Assembly (NCBI GenBank): GCA_002354655.1
Contig: DELY01000008.1
Span: 1-64,000 of the forward strand
Direction: 5' to 3'
Length of the DNA stretch: 64,000 nucleotides
DNA from: Pseudomonas sp. UBA2684
GTDB lineage: Bacteria > Pseudomonadota > Gammaproteobacteria > Pseudomonadales > Pseudomonadaceae
The notes below the pieces were generated by a model that made no database searches, was not told the DNA's origin, and saw only the letters and a program-made list of their open reading frames with translations. This document shows positions 37,295 to 46,171 of the stretch, one piece after another. Position numbers and translations under genes: made by a program. How positions within the stretch are numbered: position 1 is the stretch's first letter; each line of letters begins with the position of its first letter.

Positions 37295-38599
37295 TTAGAC
37301 CAGTTGCTCGACACGGATACGCACAACGCTGCCCACCACATCGTCCAGCGCTTGCAACGCGGCAATCGCGTCGTTCATGCGCTGCTCGGCGACCCGATGG
37401 GTGACCAGAATCATCGGTACCAGGCCGTCGTGTTCTTCGACTTCCTTTTGCATGATCGATTCGATGTTGATGCCGCGCTCCGACAGGATGCTCGCCACCT
37501 GGGCCAATACGCCCGGATGATCCTTGGCCTGGATGCGCAGGTAGTAGGCGCTCTCACAGGCGCCGATCGGCAGAATCGGGTGATCGGACAGCGAGTCCGG
37601 CTGGAACGCCAGGTGCGGCACGCGGTTGGTCGGATCGGTGGTCAGCGCACGTACCACGTCGACCAGATCGGCGATCACCGACGAAGCGGTCGGCTCCATG
37701 CCAGCGCCGGCGCCGTAGAACAGCGTGCTGCCGGCGGCATCGCCGTTGACCATTACCGCGTTCATCACGCCATTGACGTTGGCGATCAGGCGATCGGCCG
37801 GAATCAGCGTCGGGTGCACACGCAGCTCGATGCCGGACTCAGTGCGCCGCGCCACGCCGAGGTGCTTGATGCGGTAGCCCAGCGCTTCGGCGTAGTTGAC
37901 GTCGGCCGTGGTCAGCTGGGTGATGCCTTCGGTGTAGGCCTTGTCGAACTGCAGCGGGATGCCGAAGGCGATAGACGCGAGGATGGTCAGCTTGTGCGCG
38001 GCGTCGATGCCCTCGACGTCGAAAGTCGGATCGGCCTCGGCATAACCAAGTGCCTGGGCTTCCTTCAACACGTCCTCAAAGGCGCGGCCTTTTTCGCGCA
38101 TTTCGCTGAGGATGAAGTTACCGGTGCCGTTGATGATCCCGGCCAGCCAGTTGATGCGGTTGGCCGCCAGGCCTTCGCGGATCGCCTTGATGACTGGGAT
38201 ACCGCCCGCCACTGCCGCTTCGAAGGCGACGATCACGCCCTTCTCGCGGGCCTTGGCGAAAATCTCGTTGCCATGCACGGCAATCAGCGCCTTGTTCGCG
38301 GTGACCACGTGCTTACCGTTGTCGATGGCTTTGAGCACCAGATCCTTGGCCAGGGTGTAGCCGCCGATCAGCTCGATAACGATGTCAATCTCGGGGTTAT
38401 TGACCAGTTCGAAGACATCGCTGGTCATGCTGATACCGGTCGTGTCGTACTGGGGCTTGGGCGAGCGAATAGCAATCTGGGCGATTTCAATACCTCGCCC
38501 GGCACGCCGGGTAATTTCCTCGGCGTTACGCTTGAGTACATTCAAAGTACCGCCACCGACGGTACCCAGCCCACAGATGCCTACTTTGACCGGTTTCAC
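37295..38599 (-). CDS. hom: Homoserine dehydrogenase
   Basis: 434 residues. Dinucleotide-binding GICGLGTVGGGTL (residues 8-20), GIINGTGNFIL in the catalytic domain, and a C-terminal ACT domain (about 355-430) for threonine feedback. Reduces aspartate semialdehyde to homoserine. First gene of the hom-thrC operon, 113 bases downstream of dsbC with two terminators between, so transcription of hom probably starts in that gap. Confidence 0.97.
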   Translation of the reverse strand: MKPVKVGICGLGTVGGGTLNVLKRNAEEITRRAGRGIEIAQIAIRSPKPQYDTTGISMTSDVFELVNNPEIDIVIELIGGYTLAKDLVLKAIDNGKHVVTANKALIAVHGNEIFAKAREKGVIVAFEAAVAGGIPVIKAIREGLAANRINWLAGIINGTGNFILSEMREKGRAFEDVLKEAQALGYAEADPTFDVEGIDAAHKLTILASIAFGIPLQFDKAYTEGITQLTTADVNYAEALGYRIKHLGVARRTESGIELRVHPTLIPADRLIANVNGVMNAVMVNGDAAGSTLFYGAGAGMEPTASSVIADLVDVVRALTTDPTNRVPHLAFQPDSLSDHPILPIGACESAYYLRIQAKDHPGVLAQVASILSERGINIESIMQKEVEEHDGLVPMILVTHRVAEQRMNDAIAALQALDDVVGSVVRIRVEQLV

Positions 38600-38628
38600 A
38601 CTGAACTCCCCATCTGCACTGCGTAAAA

Positions 38629-38681
38629 CGGCCGGAGCAAGCTCCGGCCGCAGAAAAAGAGCCGCACCTTACGAAGCGGCT
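38629..38681 (-). terminator. Tandem terminators after dsbC
   Basis: Two consecutive hairpins. On the minus strand the first is AGCCGC...GCGGCT followed by CTTTTT (38660-38681), the second CGGCCGGAGC, GCTCCGGCCG followed by TTTT (38629-38650). Two stops in a row insulate dsbC from hom. Confidence 0.8.
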
Positions 38682-38712
38682 GTTTATTAGTCAATCGGCT
38701 CGAACCCCGCGA

Positions 38713-39438
38713 TTACTTGGCTTCAAGCGCCAGCTTGGCCAATTGCGGCGCGGGCTGGTAGCCCGGGATCATCTTGCCATTGGCCAAAACGATGGCCGGC
38801 GTACCGTTGACGCCGATCATCTGACCCAGCGCGTACTGCTTGGCCACAGGGTTATCGCACTGCGCAGCGTCGACACTCTCCCGCGATTTGGCGCGGTTCA
38901 TCGCCTGCTGGGGGTCCTTGGCACACCAGACATTAACCAACTCGTTGTAGGCTGCGCTGGTCAGGCCCTGGCGCGGGAATGCCACGTAACGCACCTCGAC
39001 GCCCAGGCGGTTGAGCTCCGGCACTTCGCTGTGCAGCTTCTGGCAATAACCGCAATCCGTATCGGTGAACACGGTGATATGGGTCTTCGGCGCTTTCGGC
39101 GCAAAGACCACCATTTCCTGGGTGGGAATGGCGTTGATTTCCTTGGCGATGCCGCGGCCTTCTTCCAGCTCGGTCAGGTTGATCGCCTGACCATCCTTGA
39201 ACTGGAACAGGTAGCCCTGCATGACAAACTGCCCGTCGGCACTGGCATACAACTGCCGACCGCCCTTGAGCTGCACCTGATACACACCCGGCATCGGGCT
39301 TTCGGCAATAGCCTCAATCGGCAGATCGGGCTGGATCGCGTGCAGGTTCTTGCGGATCGCCTGATCAGGGTCGGCGGCCGAGCTGATGGTACTGGCCAGG
39401 CCTAAGGCCACGGCTGCGAAAATGCGGGTCACGCGCAT
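38713..39438 (-). CDS. dsbC: Periplasmic thiol:disulphide isomerase DsbC
   Basis: 241 residues. Signal peptide ends TISSA (cleavage about residue 22). An N-terminal dimerisation domain with linker is followed by a thioredoxin fold with the active site CGYC (FTDTDCGYCQKLH). Isomerises wrong disulphides in the periplasm. It follows xerD, the usual Pseudomonas order, and two terminators end the transcript. Confidence 0.95.
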   Translation of the reverse strand: MRVTRIFAAVALGLASTISSAADPDQAIRKNLHAIQPDLPIEAIAESPMPGVYQVQLKGGRQLYASADGQFVMQGYLFQFKDGQAINLTELEEGRGIAKEINAIPTQEMVVFAPKAPKTHITVFTDTDCGYCQKLHSEVPELNRLGVEVRYVAFPRQGLTSAAYNELVNVWCAKDPQQAMNRAKSRESVDAAQCDNPVAKQYALGQMIGVNGTPAIVLANGKMIPGYQPAPQLAKLALEAK

Positions 39439-39530
39439 GAATACTCCTGTCGAGCGGCGGACTAACGAGGGTTGGCACAGCCTACCATAGAAGCCTCAAA
39501 AGACGGATTGCAGCAAGTCGGACGGGGCTT

Positions 39531-40427
39531 TCAGCCCCGCGGGTGGTGTTCGGCGTGCAACTCTTGCAGGCGCGCACGGGCAATATGGGTATAGATCTGC
39601 GTGGTCGACAGATCGCTGTGACCGAGCAGCATCTGCACCACGCGCAAATCCGCGCCGTGGTTGAGCAGGTGCGTGGCGAAGGCATGTCGCAGGGTGTGCG
39701 GCGACAGGCTCTTGGCAATCCCGGCGACCTTGGCCTGGTGCTTGATGCGATACCAGAAGGCCTGCCGGGTCATCTGCTCGCCGCGCAAGCTGGGAAACAG
39801 TACGTCACTGGGTTTGCCATCGAGCAGAAAGGGCCGCGCCTCCTTGCTGTAGCGCTCGACCCAGGCAATCGCCTCCTCGCCCAGCGGCACCAGACGCTCC
39901 TTGCTGCCCTTGCCAAAGACCCGCAATACGCCCTGGCGCAGGTTGACCTGCTCCAAGGTCAAGCCAATCAGCTCGCTGACCCGCAGGCCACAGGCGTACA
40001 GCACTTCGAGCATGGCGCGGTCGCGCAGACCAATCGGGTCATCCAGTTCCGGCGCATCCAGCAAGGCTTCGACATCGGCCTCCGACAGCGATTTCGGCAA
40101 CGGCCGGCCCAGCTGCGGCAGGTCGACCTGCAAGGTCGGATCGGCGCCAATCAGCCCTTCGCGCAGCAAGAATCGATAGAAACCGCGCAAACCGGAAATC
40201 AACCGCGCGGTGGAGCGCGCCTTATAGCCCTCGTTCAACCGCCAGGCCAGATGATCGAGAATCAGCTCGCGACCCGCCTCGTCCAACAGCACATGACGCG
40301 CCTGCAACCAGCCGTTGAATAATGCCAAATCACTGCGATACGCCGCACGGGTATGCACGGACAAGCCTTTTTCCAACCACAAGGCTTCGAGGAAACGATC
40401 AATCAAGGGATGGTCGACTGCGGGCAT
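39531..40427 (-). CDS. xerD: Site-specific tyrosine recombinase XerD
   Basis: 298 residues. An N-terminal core-binding domain (about 10-90) is followed by the catalytic domain: Arg in CGLRVSELIGL, His/Arg in SPHTLRHAFATHLL, the later His in LLGHSDLSTTQ and the nucleophilic Tyr in IYTHIA. XerD, with XerC and FtsK, resolves chromosome dimers at dif in the septum. Upstream of dsbC on the minus strand, divergent from the MshEN-domain gene. Confidence 0.95.
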   Translation of the reverse strand: MPAVDHPLIDRFLEALWLEKGLSVHTRAAYRSDLALFNGWLQARHVLLDEAGRELILDHLAWRLNEGYKARSTARLISGLRGFYRFLLREGLIGADPTLQVDLPQLGRPLPKSLSEADVEALLDAPELDDPIGLRDRAMLEVLYACGLRVSELIGLTLEQVNLRQGVLRVFGKGSKERLVPLGEEAIAWVERYSKEARPFLLDGKPSDVLFPSLRGEQMTRQAFWYRIKHQAKVAGIAKSLSPHTLRHAFATHLLNHGADLRVVQMLLGHSDLSTTQIYTHIARARLQELHAEHHPRG

Positions 40428-40683
40428 CGGAAAAACCTGTTGGCGGTAAGCGCCAGCAGTCTTCCACAGCGCACACCACGGCGGCCAGGGTTACCGCACG
40501 CAACAACGCGTCGGGATCTTTATCGGCGGCCATCGCGCGCCCTGATCCCGGCAGTAACAGCGCGCCAATCGCATACAGAATCGGCTGACAAACGGCTCGT
40601 CACCCTATCTTTGGGTGGGTGACAGGTACAAAGCCGCAGCCCATGATTGCATCACGCCACTACAGCAGGATGGATGCCACCTC

Positions 40684-41364
40684 ATGTCCAACCCACAACA
40701 CTCGCGCCTAGGTCAGATCCTGATCAATAAAGGGCTGATCAACCGCGCCCAACTGGACAGCGCCATCCAGTTGCAGCTCACCAGCCAGAAACGCCTGGGT
40801 GAAATCCTTATCGAACAAGGCCTGCTGAGCGAACGCCAGCTGAAAAAGGCCTTGAGCAAGCAGAGCAACCTGCGGGTAGCCGCCACCTTGGTGGCCGCCC
40901 TGCTGAGCCCCTTCCAACTGGCCAGCGCGGACATCCAACGGCTACAACCGACCAGCAGCACCAGCCGTCAGGAAACCCCACGCGGCTTGCAGCCGTTAAG
41001 CGACCTGGAAATGAGCAGCGTCAGCGCACAAGGCCTGGATGACGCGCTGCAAGGCCTGTTCATGCAGGCCGAGAGCGGTAATGGCGTGGACACGGTGAGC
41101 CAGTTGGCCAAGTTGGTGATGCCGGTACTGAACAGCCTGGAAGCGGAGACATCGCTCAAGGATGTGCATTACGACACCAGCAAACTGTCCTCGACAATCA
41201 ACCCGGACGGCTCGGTCGACGTGCGCCTGCCCAGCTCGATTGGCGAATTGCGTTTCGACAATATCCGCGTTGCCGGCGCGCCGCAGGGGCAAAGCTTCGG
41301 CAGCCTGAGCCTGCACGACATCGACCTGTCACAGGCCTCCCTGAAAATCAGTCTGCGGCCTTAA
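40684..41364 (+). CDS. Exported protein with N-terminal MshEN c-di-GMP-binding domain
   Basis: 226 residues, not matching a named gene. Residues 8-31 and 37-60 are two complete copies of the 24-residue MshEN motif (RLG...G...L...Q) separated by exactly 5 residues, the arrangement that binds c-di-GMP in MshE-type ATPases. No ATPase follows. Residues 65-82 (VAATLVAALLSPFQLASA) form a hydrophobic segment ending in a signal-peptidase-like ASA|D. Then come a linker, a motif LQPLSDLEMSSVSAQG (residues about 99-114) of the type found at the N-terminus of Pseudomonas surface proteins (DUF6160-like), and a beta-rich C-terminus. Start at 40684; an upstream GTG extension is unsupported. c-di-GMP binding and the exported location are inferred. 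Confidence 0.65.
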   Translation: MSNPQHSRLGQILINKGLINRAQLDSAIQLQLTSQKRLGEILIEQGLLSERQLKKALSKQSNLRVAATLVAALLSPFQLASADIQRLQPTSSTSRQETPRGLQPLSDLEMSSVSAQGLDDALQGLFMQAESGNGVDTVSQLAKLVMPVLNSLEAETSLKDVHYDTSKLSSTINPDGSVDVRLPSSIGELRFDNIRVAGAPQGQSFGSLSLHDIDLSQASLKISLRP

Positions 41365-41692
41365 GGCGCCCGCCGACGCCTTACGGGTCAACCCCGCTGC
41401 CACGCTGGAATACACCGTTGATGACACGCGCGCGACCATCGCTGTACATGCCCTCGACGCAGGGTCGTGGTGATTGCTGGTCGGCGGCAATACCGCCATT
41501 TGCGACCACTCGATGCGCCGCTGGATGCCCTGCAGGGGCATCGCGCCACCAGCTGAATCCATCGGTTTGGCTACGCCGCGCTTATTGTCACGCGACCAGA
41601 ACGGCAGATACGGCTGACACTGGCCGATCAATCAGATGCCATAAACGAAAAAAGCAGCCCGAGGGCTGCTTTTTTCAGCAAGGAAACAAGCC
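41365..41692. other. Intergenic region, possible decayed coding sequence
   Basis: About 328 bases. Frames change repeatedly and no start or domain is convincing. 41395-41640 reads like a degenerate gene in several frames but I cannot name it. The last part is the rplS terminator. Confidence 0.4.
41647..41676 (-). terminator. Terminator of the rpsP-rplS operon
   Basis: AAAAAAGCAGCC, loop CGAG, GGCTGCTTTTTT: symmetric and strong, 17 bases after the rplS stop. Confidence 0.95.
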
Positions 41693-42043
41693 TTAGGACA
41701 GCTTTTCCTTGATACGTGCGGCCTTACCGGACAGGTCGCGCAGGTAGTACAGCTTGGCTTTACGTACGTCACCGCGACGCTTGACAGCCAGGCTGTCGAC
41801 CAGCGGGCTGTAGGTCTGGAAAGTACGCTCAACGCCAACACCGTTGGAGATCTTACGAACAGTGAACGCACTGTTCAGACCACGGTTACGCTTGGCGATA
41901 ACAACGCCTTCGAACGCCTGCAGACGCTGACGGTCGCCTTCTTTCACTTTAACCTGGACAACAACGGTGTCGCCCGGTGCGAAAGTCGGGATCTCTTTGC
42001 CCATCTGCTCAGCTTCGATCTGCTGAATAATCTTGTTTGTCAT
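41693..42043 (-). CDS. rplS: 50S ribosomal protein L19
   Basis: 116 residues; family hallmarks [20 protein letters not shown] and [21 protein letters not shown] are clear. L19 sits at the 30S-50S interface. Last gene of the rpsP-rimM-trmD-rplS operon, with a terminator immediately after. Confidence 0.98.
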   Translation of the reverse strand: MTNKIIQQIEAEQMGKEIPTFAPGDTVVVQVKVKEGDRQRLQAFEGVVIAKRNRGLNSAFTVRKISNGVGVERTFQTYSPLVDSLAVKRRGDVRKAKLYYLRDLSGKAARIKEKLS

Positions 42044-42085
42044 GCTGCGCTCCTAAGGCAAACCATCTGGCCTGCCATCGATACA

Positions 42086-42838
42086 TTAACTATCGTCCCG
42101 CTGGCGGATGTATTCCTCCAGCAGCTTCTTCTCTTCTCCAGAAAGCGAGCGGCTTTCCAGAAGATCGACGCGGCGTTCATAGGTCCGACCAAGGGACTGC
42201 TGCAAACGCCAGCGCCGGATGTGTTCGTGGTTGCCGCTAAGCAACACGTCAGGAACACGTTTATCCGCATACACCTCCGGGCGGGTGTAGTGCGGGCAGT
42301 CGAGCAGGCCATCCGTAAAGGAGTCCTCCTCGGCCGAGTCTGCATGACCCAATGCACCAGGCAAAAGGCGCGTTACCGCATCGATCAGCACCATGGCCGG
42401 CAGCTCACCGCCAGACAGGACGTAATCCCCAATCGACCATTCTTCATCGACATGCGCCTCAATAAAGCGCTCATCGATGCCTTCGTAGCGACCGGCAATC
42501 AGGATTAACGCATCCTCATTGGCCAGTTCGCGTACTGCTGACTGAGTCAGCTGGCGACCCTGCGGCGACAGGTAAATCACCTTGGCCGCACCGCCCGCAG
42601 CTTGCTTCGCGTCAAGCAAAGCATCTTCAAGCGGCTTGATCTTCATCACCATGCCTGGGCCACCGCCAAAAGGCCGATCATCCACGGTGTGGTGACGGTC
42701 TGTGGTGTAGCTGCGCGGGTTCCAGCAGGTCAATTGCAACAAGCCCTGCTTCACCGCTCGGCTGGTAATGCCGTAATCGCTGATGGCGGCAAACATTTCC
42801 GGGAACAGCGTAATGACTTCAACGCGCAGATTTGACAT
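42086..42838 (-). CDS. trmD: tRNA (guanine-37-N1)-methyltransferase
   Basis: 250 residues. SPOUT-fold signature [14 protein letters not shown] and the knot region [20 protein letters not shown] are the TrmD hallmarks. It uses SAM to methylate G37 of tRNAs reading CNN codons and so prevents +1 frameshifts. Lies 5 bases downstream of rimM. Start [16 protein letters not shown]. Confidence 0.98.
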   Translation of the reverse strand: MSNLRVEVITLFPEMFAAISDYGITSRAVKQGLLQLTCWNPRSYTTDRHHTVDDRPFGGGPGMVMKIKPLEDALLDAKQAAGGAAKVIYLSPQGRQLTQSAVRELANEDALILIAGRYEGIDERFIEAHVDEEWSIGDYVLSGGELPAMVLIDAVTRLLPGALGHADSAEEDSFTDGLLDCPHYTRPEVYADKRVPDVLLSGNHEHIRRWRLQQSLGRTYERRVDLLESRSLSGEEKKLLEEYIRQRDDS

Positions 42839-42843
42839 CAGGC

Positions 42844-43380
42844 TTAGAAGTCCGCATCCCAGTCGACCCGCATTTCGCCAGCACTCAGATCAATCGACAA
42901 CACGCATTGTCCGGTATAGGGCAACAGGCGTTCGCGATCATCCAGGCTGTCGGTGCAGGGTTTGACCACCATCACATCGTTGGCGCCGGTCTCGAACAAA
43001 TGATCGATCTTGCCGAGCAACTGCCCTGCCTGATCGATAACCTTGAGGCCTTCCAACTGATACCAGTAGAACTCGCCATCGGTCAGTTCCGGCAGCTGGC
43101 TGCGGGGTACACAAATGTCGAAACCGGCGAAGGTACGAGCCACTTCGCGATCATCGAGACCCTTTAGCTTTGCGACCAGGACCTTGCCTTGCAAGCGCCC
43201 ACTGGCTACTTCAACTTGCTTAACCTCGTTGTCACGCTTGAGCGTCCAACGGGGGTAATCGAGCACGTTATCGATCGGGTCGGTGAAGGAGTACACCTTC
43301 ACATCGCCTTTCACGCCATGCACCGAAACGATCTTGCCGAGTACCACTAAGTCCTCGGCGGGAGCTGGCGATGTGCTCAT
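42844..43380 (-). CDS. rimM: Ribosome maturation factor RimM
   Basis: 178 residues. N-terminal RimM domain ([22 protein letters not shown]) followed by a PRC-barrel ([16 protein letters not shown]). Assists assembly of the 30S head with S19. ATG at 43380 ([11 protein letters not shown]); the longer frame to 43449 overlaps rpsP and is rejected. Seven bases separate its start from the rpsP stop. Confidence 0.97.
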   Translation of the reverse strand: MSTSPAPAEDLVVLGKIVSVHGVKGDVKVYSFTDPIDNVLDYPRWTLKRDNEVKQVEVASGRLQGKVLVAKLKGLDDREVARTFAGFDICVPRSQLPELTDGEFYWYQLEGLKVIDQAGQLLGKIDHLFETGANDVMVVKPCTDSLDDRERLLPYTGQCVLSIDLSAGEMRVDWDADF

Positions 43381-43387
43381 AAATTGC

Positions 43388-43639
43388 TTAGGCAGCTGCC
43401 TTAGCAGATTCCTTGAGCAGCTGAGCAACGCGCTCAGACGGCTGCGCACCCTGGCTCAGCCAGTAGGTGACGCGCTCTTGGTTAACGGACAGCTTGATTT
43501 CAGCGCCCGAAGCAACCGGGTTGAAGAAACCAACACGCTCAACGAAACGACCGTCGCGCGCATTGCGGCTGTTGGTCACGGTGAGGTGGTAGAAAGGGCG
43601 CTTTTTGGAGCCGCCACGGGCAAGACGGATGGTTACCAT
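43388..43639 (-). CDS. rpsP: 30S ribosomal protein S16
   Basis: 83 residues. [34 protein letters not shown] is the S16 N-terminus. Binds 16S rRNA early in 30S assembly. First gene of the operon; ATG at 43639 has CAGGAACG upstream, and a longer in-frame extension to 43795 is not coding. Confidence 0.98.
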   Translation of the reverse strand: MVTIRLARGGSKKRPFYHLTVTNSRNARDGRFVERVGFFNPVASGAEIKLSVNQERVTYWLSQGAQPSERVAQLLKESAKAAA

Positions 43640-43712
43640 TGAACTTCGTTCCTGTAGTCGGTGCTGCAAAACTGAAATGCAAGCATAGGGCACTAGGCCC
43701 GAAAGGCCGCAT

Positions 43713-43740
43713 ATTCTAAGGATTATCCGGCTTTTTGCAA
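43713..43740 (-). promoter_or_regulatory. Predicted promoter of the rpsP operon
   Basis: Minus strand: TTGCAA (43740-43735), 16-base spacer, TAGAAT (43718-43713), giving transcription start near 43706 and a leader of about 65 bases. GGCC-TTTC-GGGCC forms a small hairpin in the leader. Confidence 0.6.
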
Positions 43741-43829
43741 ATCTCTTTTTCGGGCCGCCGGTCGGTGTCGGCTGCGACGCACTGCACACGGGCACAATCG
43801 CCCAGTGCGCGCGCAGCCTTTTACCACGT

Positions 43830-45203
43830 TTACATCTTCGGCAAGCCGCCCGGCATCATCCCGCCCATGCCGCGCATCATCTTGGCCATACCGCCCTTGG
43901 CGGTGAATTTCTTCATCATTTTCTGCATTTGTTTGTGTTGCTTGATCAGTCGCCCGATGTCCTGCACCTGAGTGCCGGAACCCATGGCGATGCGGCGCTT
44001 GCGCGAGCCGCTGATCACATCGGGATCGCGCCGCTCCTGGGGCGTCATCGAATTGATGATCGCCTCCATTTGCTTGAACTGCTTCTCGGCCGCGCCCTGG
44101 GCATTGCCCATCTGCGCCAGGTTGACGCCGCCCATTTGCGGCAGCTTGTCCATCAGGCCGCCGAGGCCGCCCATGTTTTTCATCTGCTGCAATTGATCGC
44201 GAAAGTCTTCGAGATCGAAGCCCTTGCCCTTCTTCAGCTTCTTGGTCAGCTTCTCGGCTTTCTCGCGATCAAGGGTCTGCTCGGCCTGCTCGATCAAGCT
44301 GAGCACATCGCCCATGCCGAGGATGCGCGAGGCAATACGGTCCGGGTGGAACGGCTCCAGCGCCTCGCTCTTCTCACCCATACCGATGAATTTGATCGGC
44401 TTGCCCGTGATGGCGCGCACTGACAGCGCGGCACCGCCACGCGCATCACCGTCGACCTTGGTCAGCACCACGCCGGTCAGCGGCAGGGCATCGGCAAAAG
44501 CCTTGGCGGTGTTGGCGGCATCCTGGCCGGTCATCGCATCGACCACGAACAGGGTCTCGGCGGGTTTGATCGCGGCGTGCAGCGCCTGGATTTCCGCCAT
44601 CATCTCGGTATCGATGGCGAGGCGGCCGGCGGTGTCGACGATCACCACATCGATGAATTTGAGCTTGGCTTCCTTGATCGCCGCCTCGGCAATCGCCACC
44701 GGTTTCTGGCTGATATCGGAGGGGAAAAAGGTCACGCCAATATCGGCAGCCAAGGTTTCCAGCTGCTTGATCGCCGCGGGGCGATAGACGTCTGCGGAAA
44801 CCACCAGCACGGTCTTTTTCTTGCGCTCTTTGAGAAAGCGCGCCAGCTTGCCGACCGTGGTGGTTTTACCTGCGCCCTGCAAACCCGCCATCAACACCAC
44901 CGCAGGTGGCGTGACGTTGAGCGCCAGGTCTTCGTTGGCCTCGCCCATCAGCGCTTCGAGTTCGGCACGCACGATCTTCACGAAGGCCTGACCCGGGGTC
45001 AGGCTTTTCGAGACTTCGGTGCCGACCGCACGCTCCTTGACCTTATTGACGAAGTCCTTGACCACCGGCAGGGCGACGTCGGCTTCGAGCAAGGCCATGC
45101 GCACTTCGCGCAGGGTGTCCTTGATGTTGTCTTCGGTCAGCTTGGCCTTGCCAGTGACGTTTCGCAGGGTCTGCGAGAGGCGATCAGTAAGATTTTCGAA
45201 CAT
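43830..45203 (-). CDS. ffh: Signal recognition particle protein Ffh
   Basis: 457 residues. N domain, then GTPase G domain with [15 protein letters not shown] (G1), DTAGRL (G3) and [10 protein letters not shown] (G4 region), and a C-terminal methionine-rich M domain ([13 protein letters not shown] tail) that binds 4.5S RNA and signal peptides. Directs inner-membrane proteins to FtsY/SecYEG. ATG 45203 (MFENLTDRL) has AAGGAA upstream; the frame continues upstream without support. Confidence 0.97.
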   Translation of the reverse strand: MFENLTDRLSQTLRNVTGKAKLTEDNIKDTLREVRMALLEADVALPVVKDFVNKVKERAVGTEVSKSLTPGQAFVKIVRAELEALMGEANEDLALNVTPPAVVLMAGLQGAGKTTTVGKLARFLKERKKKTVLVVSADVYRPAAIKQLETLAADIGVTFFPSDISQKPVAIAEAAIKEAKLKFIDVVIVDTAGRLAIDTEMMAEIQALHAAIKPAETLFVVDAMTGQDAANTAKAFADALPLTGVVLTKVDGDARGGAALSVRAITGKPIKFIGMGEKSEALEPFHPDRIASRILGMGDVLSLIEQAEQTLDREKAEKLTKKLKKGKGFDLEDFRDQLQQMKNMGGLGGLMDKLPQMGGVNLAQMGNAQGAAEKQFKQMEAIINSMTPQERRDPDVISGSRKRRIAMGSGTQVQDIGRLIKQHKQMQKMMKKFTAKGGMAKMMRGMGGMMPGGLPKM

Positions 45204-45360
45204 GCGCGTTCCTTTCAGGCCCTGTCGAGCCGAGGGTGGGCTTGCAGCAGGTCGCGGATTATAGCGAAGTGTCCACAGCACCGACACCGCCAGTGGTCTT
45301 TCGTGAAATGATCGTTGTATGCCACACTCAGCGCCTTTCGGGCTTGCCTCACAAGGATTT

Positions 45361-46161
45361 ATGTACCCTCTGCTGCCCAGTCTCGCCGCTGCTTGCTTAT
45401 ATGCCGGCGCCGCCACCTACCAAGGCCTGCGCCTGACCCAGCGCAGCGCGCCCGACAAACGCCTGCTGGCTCTGCTTGGCGTGCTCGCTCTGTTGTTCCA
45501 TGGCGGCAGCCTGTTTCTGCAGATGTACCACTCGGCCGGCCTGGTACTCGACTTTTTCAATGCGGCCAGCCTGATCGCTTACGCGGTCATCCTGCTGACG
45601 CTCGTAGCCTGCGTGCGGATTCCGGTCGAGAATCTGCTGTTGCTGCTGTTCCCGCTGGGCTGCCTGACGGTTCTGCTCGCGCAATTCATGCCAGTTGGCA
45701 CCAGCCAGCCAATCAATGAAGCGCCAGGCATTCTCGTGCACATCCTGCTGTCGATCATCGCCTACGGCATGCTCACCATCGCGGTGTTTCAGGCGCTGCT
45801 CTTGCTGCTGCAAGACCATCATCTGAAGAACAAGCACCCCTGGGGGCTGATCAAGAACTTCCCACCGCTGCAAACCATGGAAAGCCTGCTGTTCGGCTTC
45901 CTCTGGGCTGGCTGGCTGCTGCTCTCGCTGTCGCTGCTGTCCGGTGCGCTGTTTATCGATGACCTGTTTGCCCAGCATCTGGTGCATAAAACCATCCTGT
46001 CCAGTTTTGCCTGGGTGGTTTTCGCCGTGTTGCTGTGGGGCCGCCATCAACTTGGCTGGCGCGGTCACCAAGCCATCCGCTGGACCCTGGCAGGTTTTTG
46101 CCTGCTGATGCTGGCGTACTTCGGCAGCAAGCTGGTCCGCGAATTCATCTTGCACATCTAG
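45361..46161 (+). CDS. CcsA-like inner-membrane protein (CorE/YpjD type)
   Basis: 266 residues, eight predicted membrane helices, of the cytochrome-c-assembly CcsA/CcmC-like family. The tryptophan-rich haem-binding WWD segment of true CcsA is absent, so a cytochrome-c maturation role is doubtful; E. coli YpjD/CorE was associated with cobalt/metal phenotypes. Start at 45361 (MYPLLPSL) is chosen over 45319 because AAGGA sits 5-6 bases upstream. Divergent from ffh and 10 bases before the CNNM gene, as in other Pseudomonas, suggesting a shared transport role. Confidence 0.8.
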   Translation: MYPLLPSLAAACLYAGAATYQGLRLTQRSAPDKRLLALLGVLALLFHGGSLFLQMYHSAGLVLDFFNAASLIAYAVILLTLVACVRIPVENLLLLLFPLGCLTVLLAQFMPVGTSQPINEAPGILVHILLSIIAYGMLTIAVFQALLLLLQDHHLKNKHPWGLIKNFPPLQTMESLLFGFLWAGWLLLSLSLLSGALFIDDLFAQHLVHKTILSSFAWVVFAVLLWGRHQLGWRGHQAIRWTLAGFCLLMLAYFGSKLVREFILHI

Positions 46162-46171
46162 GCAATTTTCC

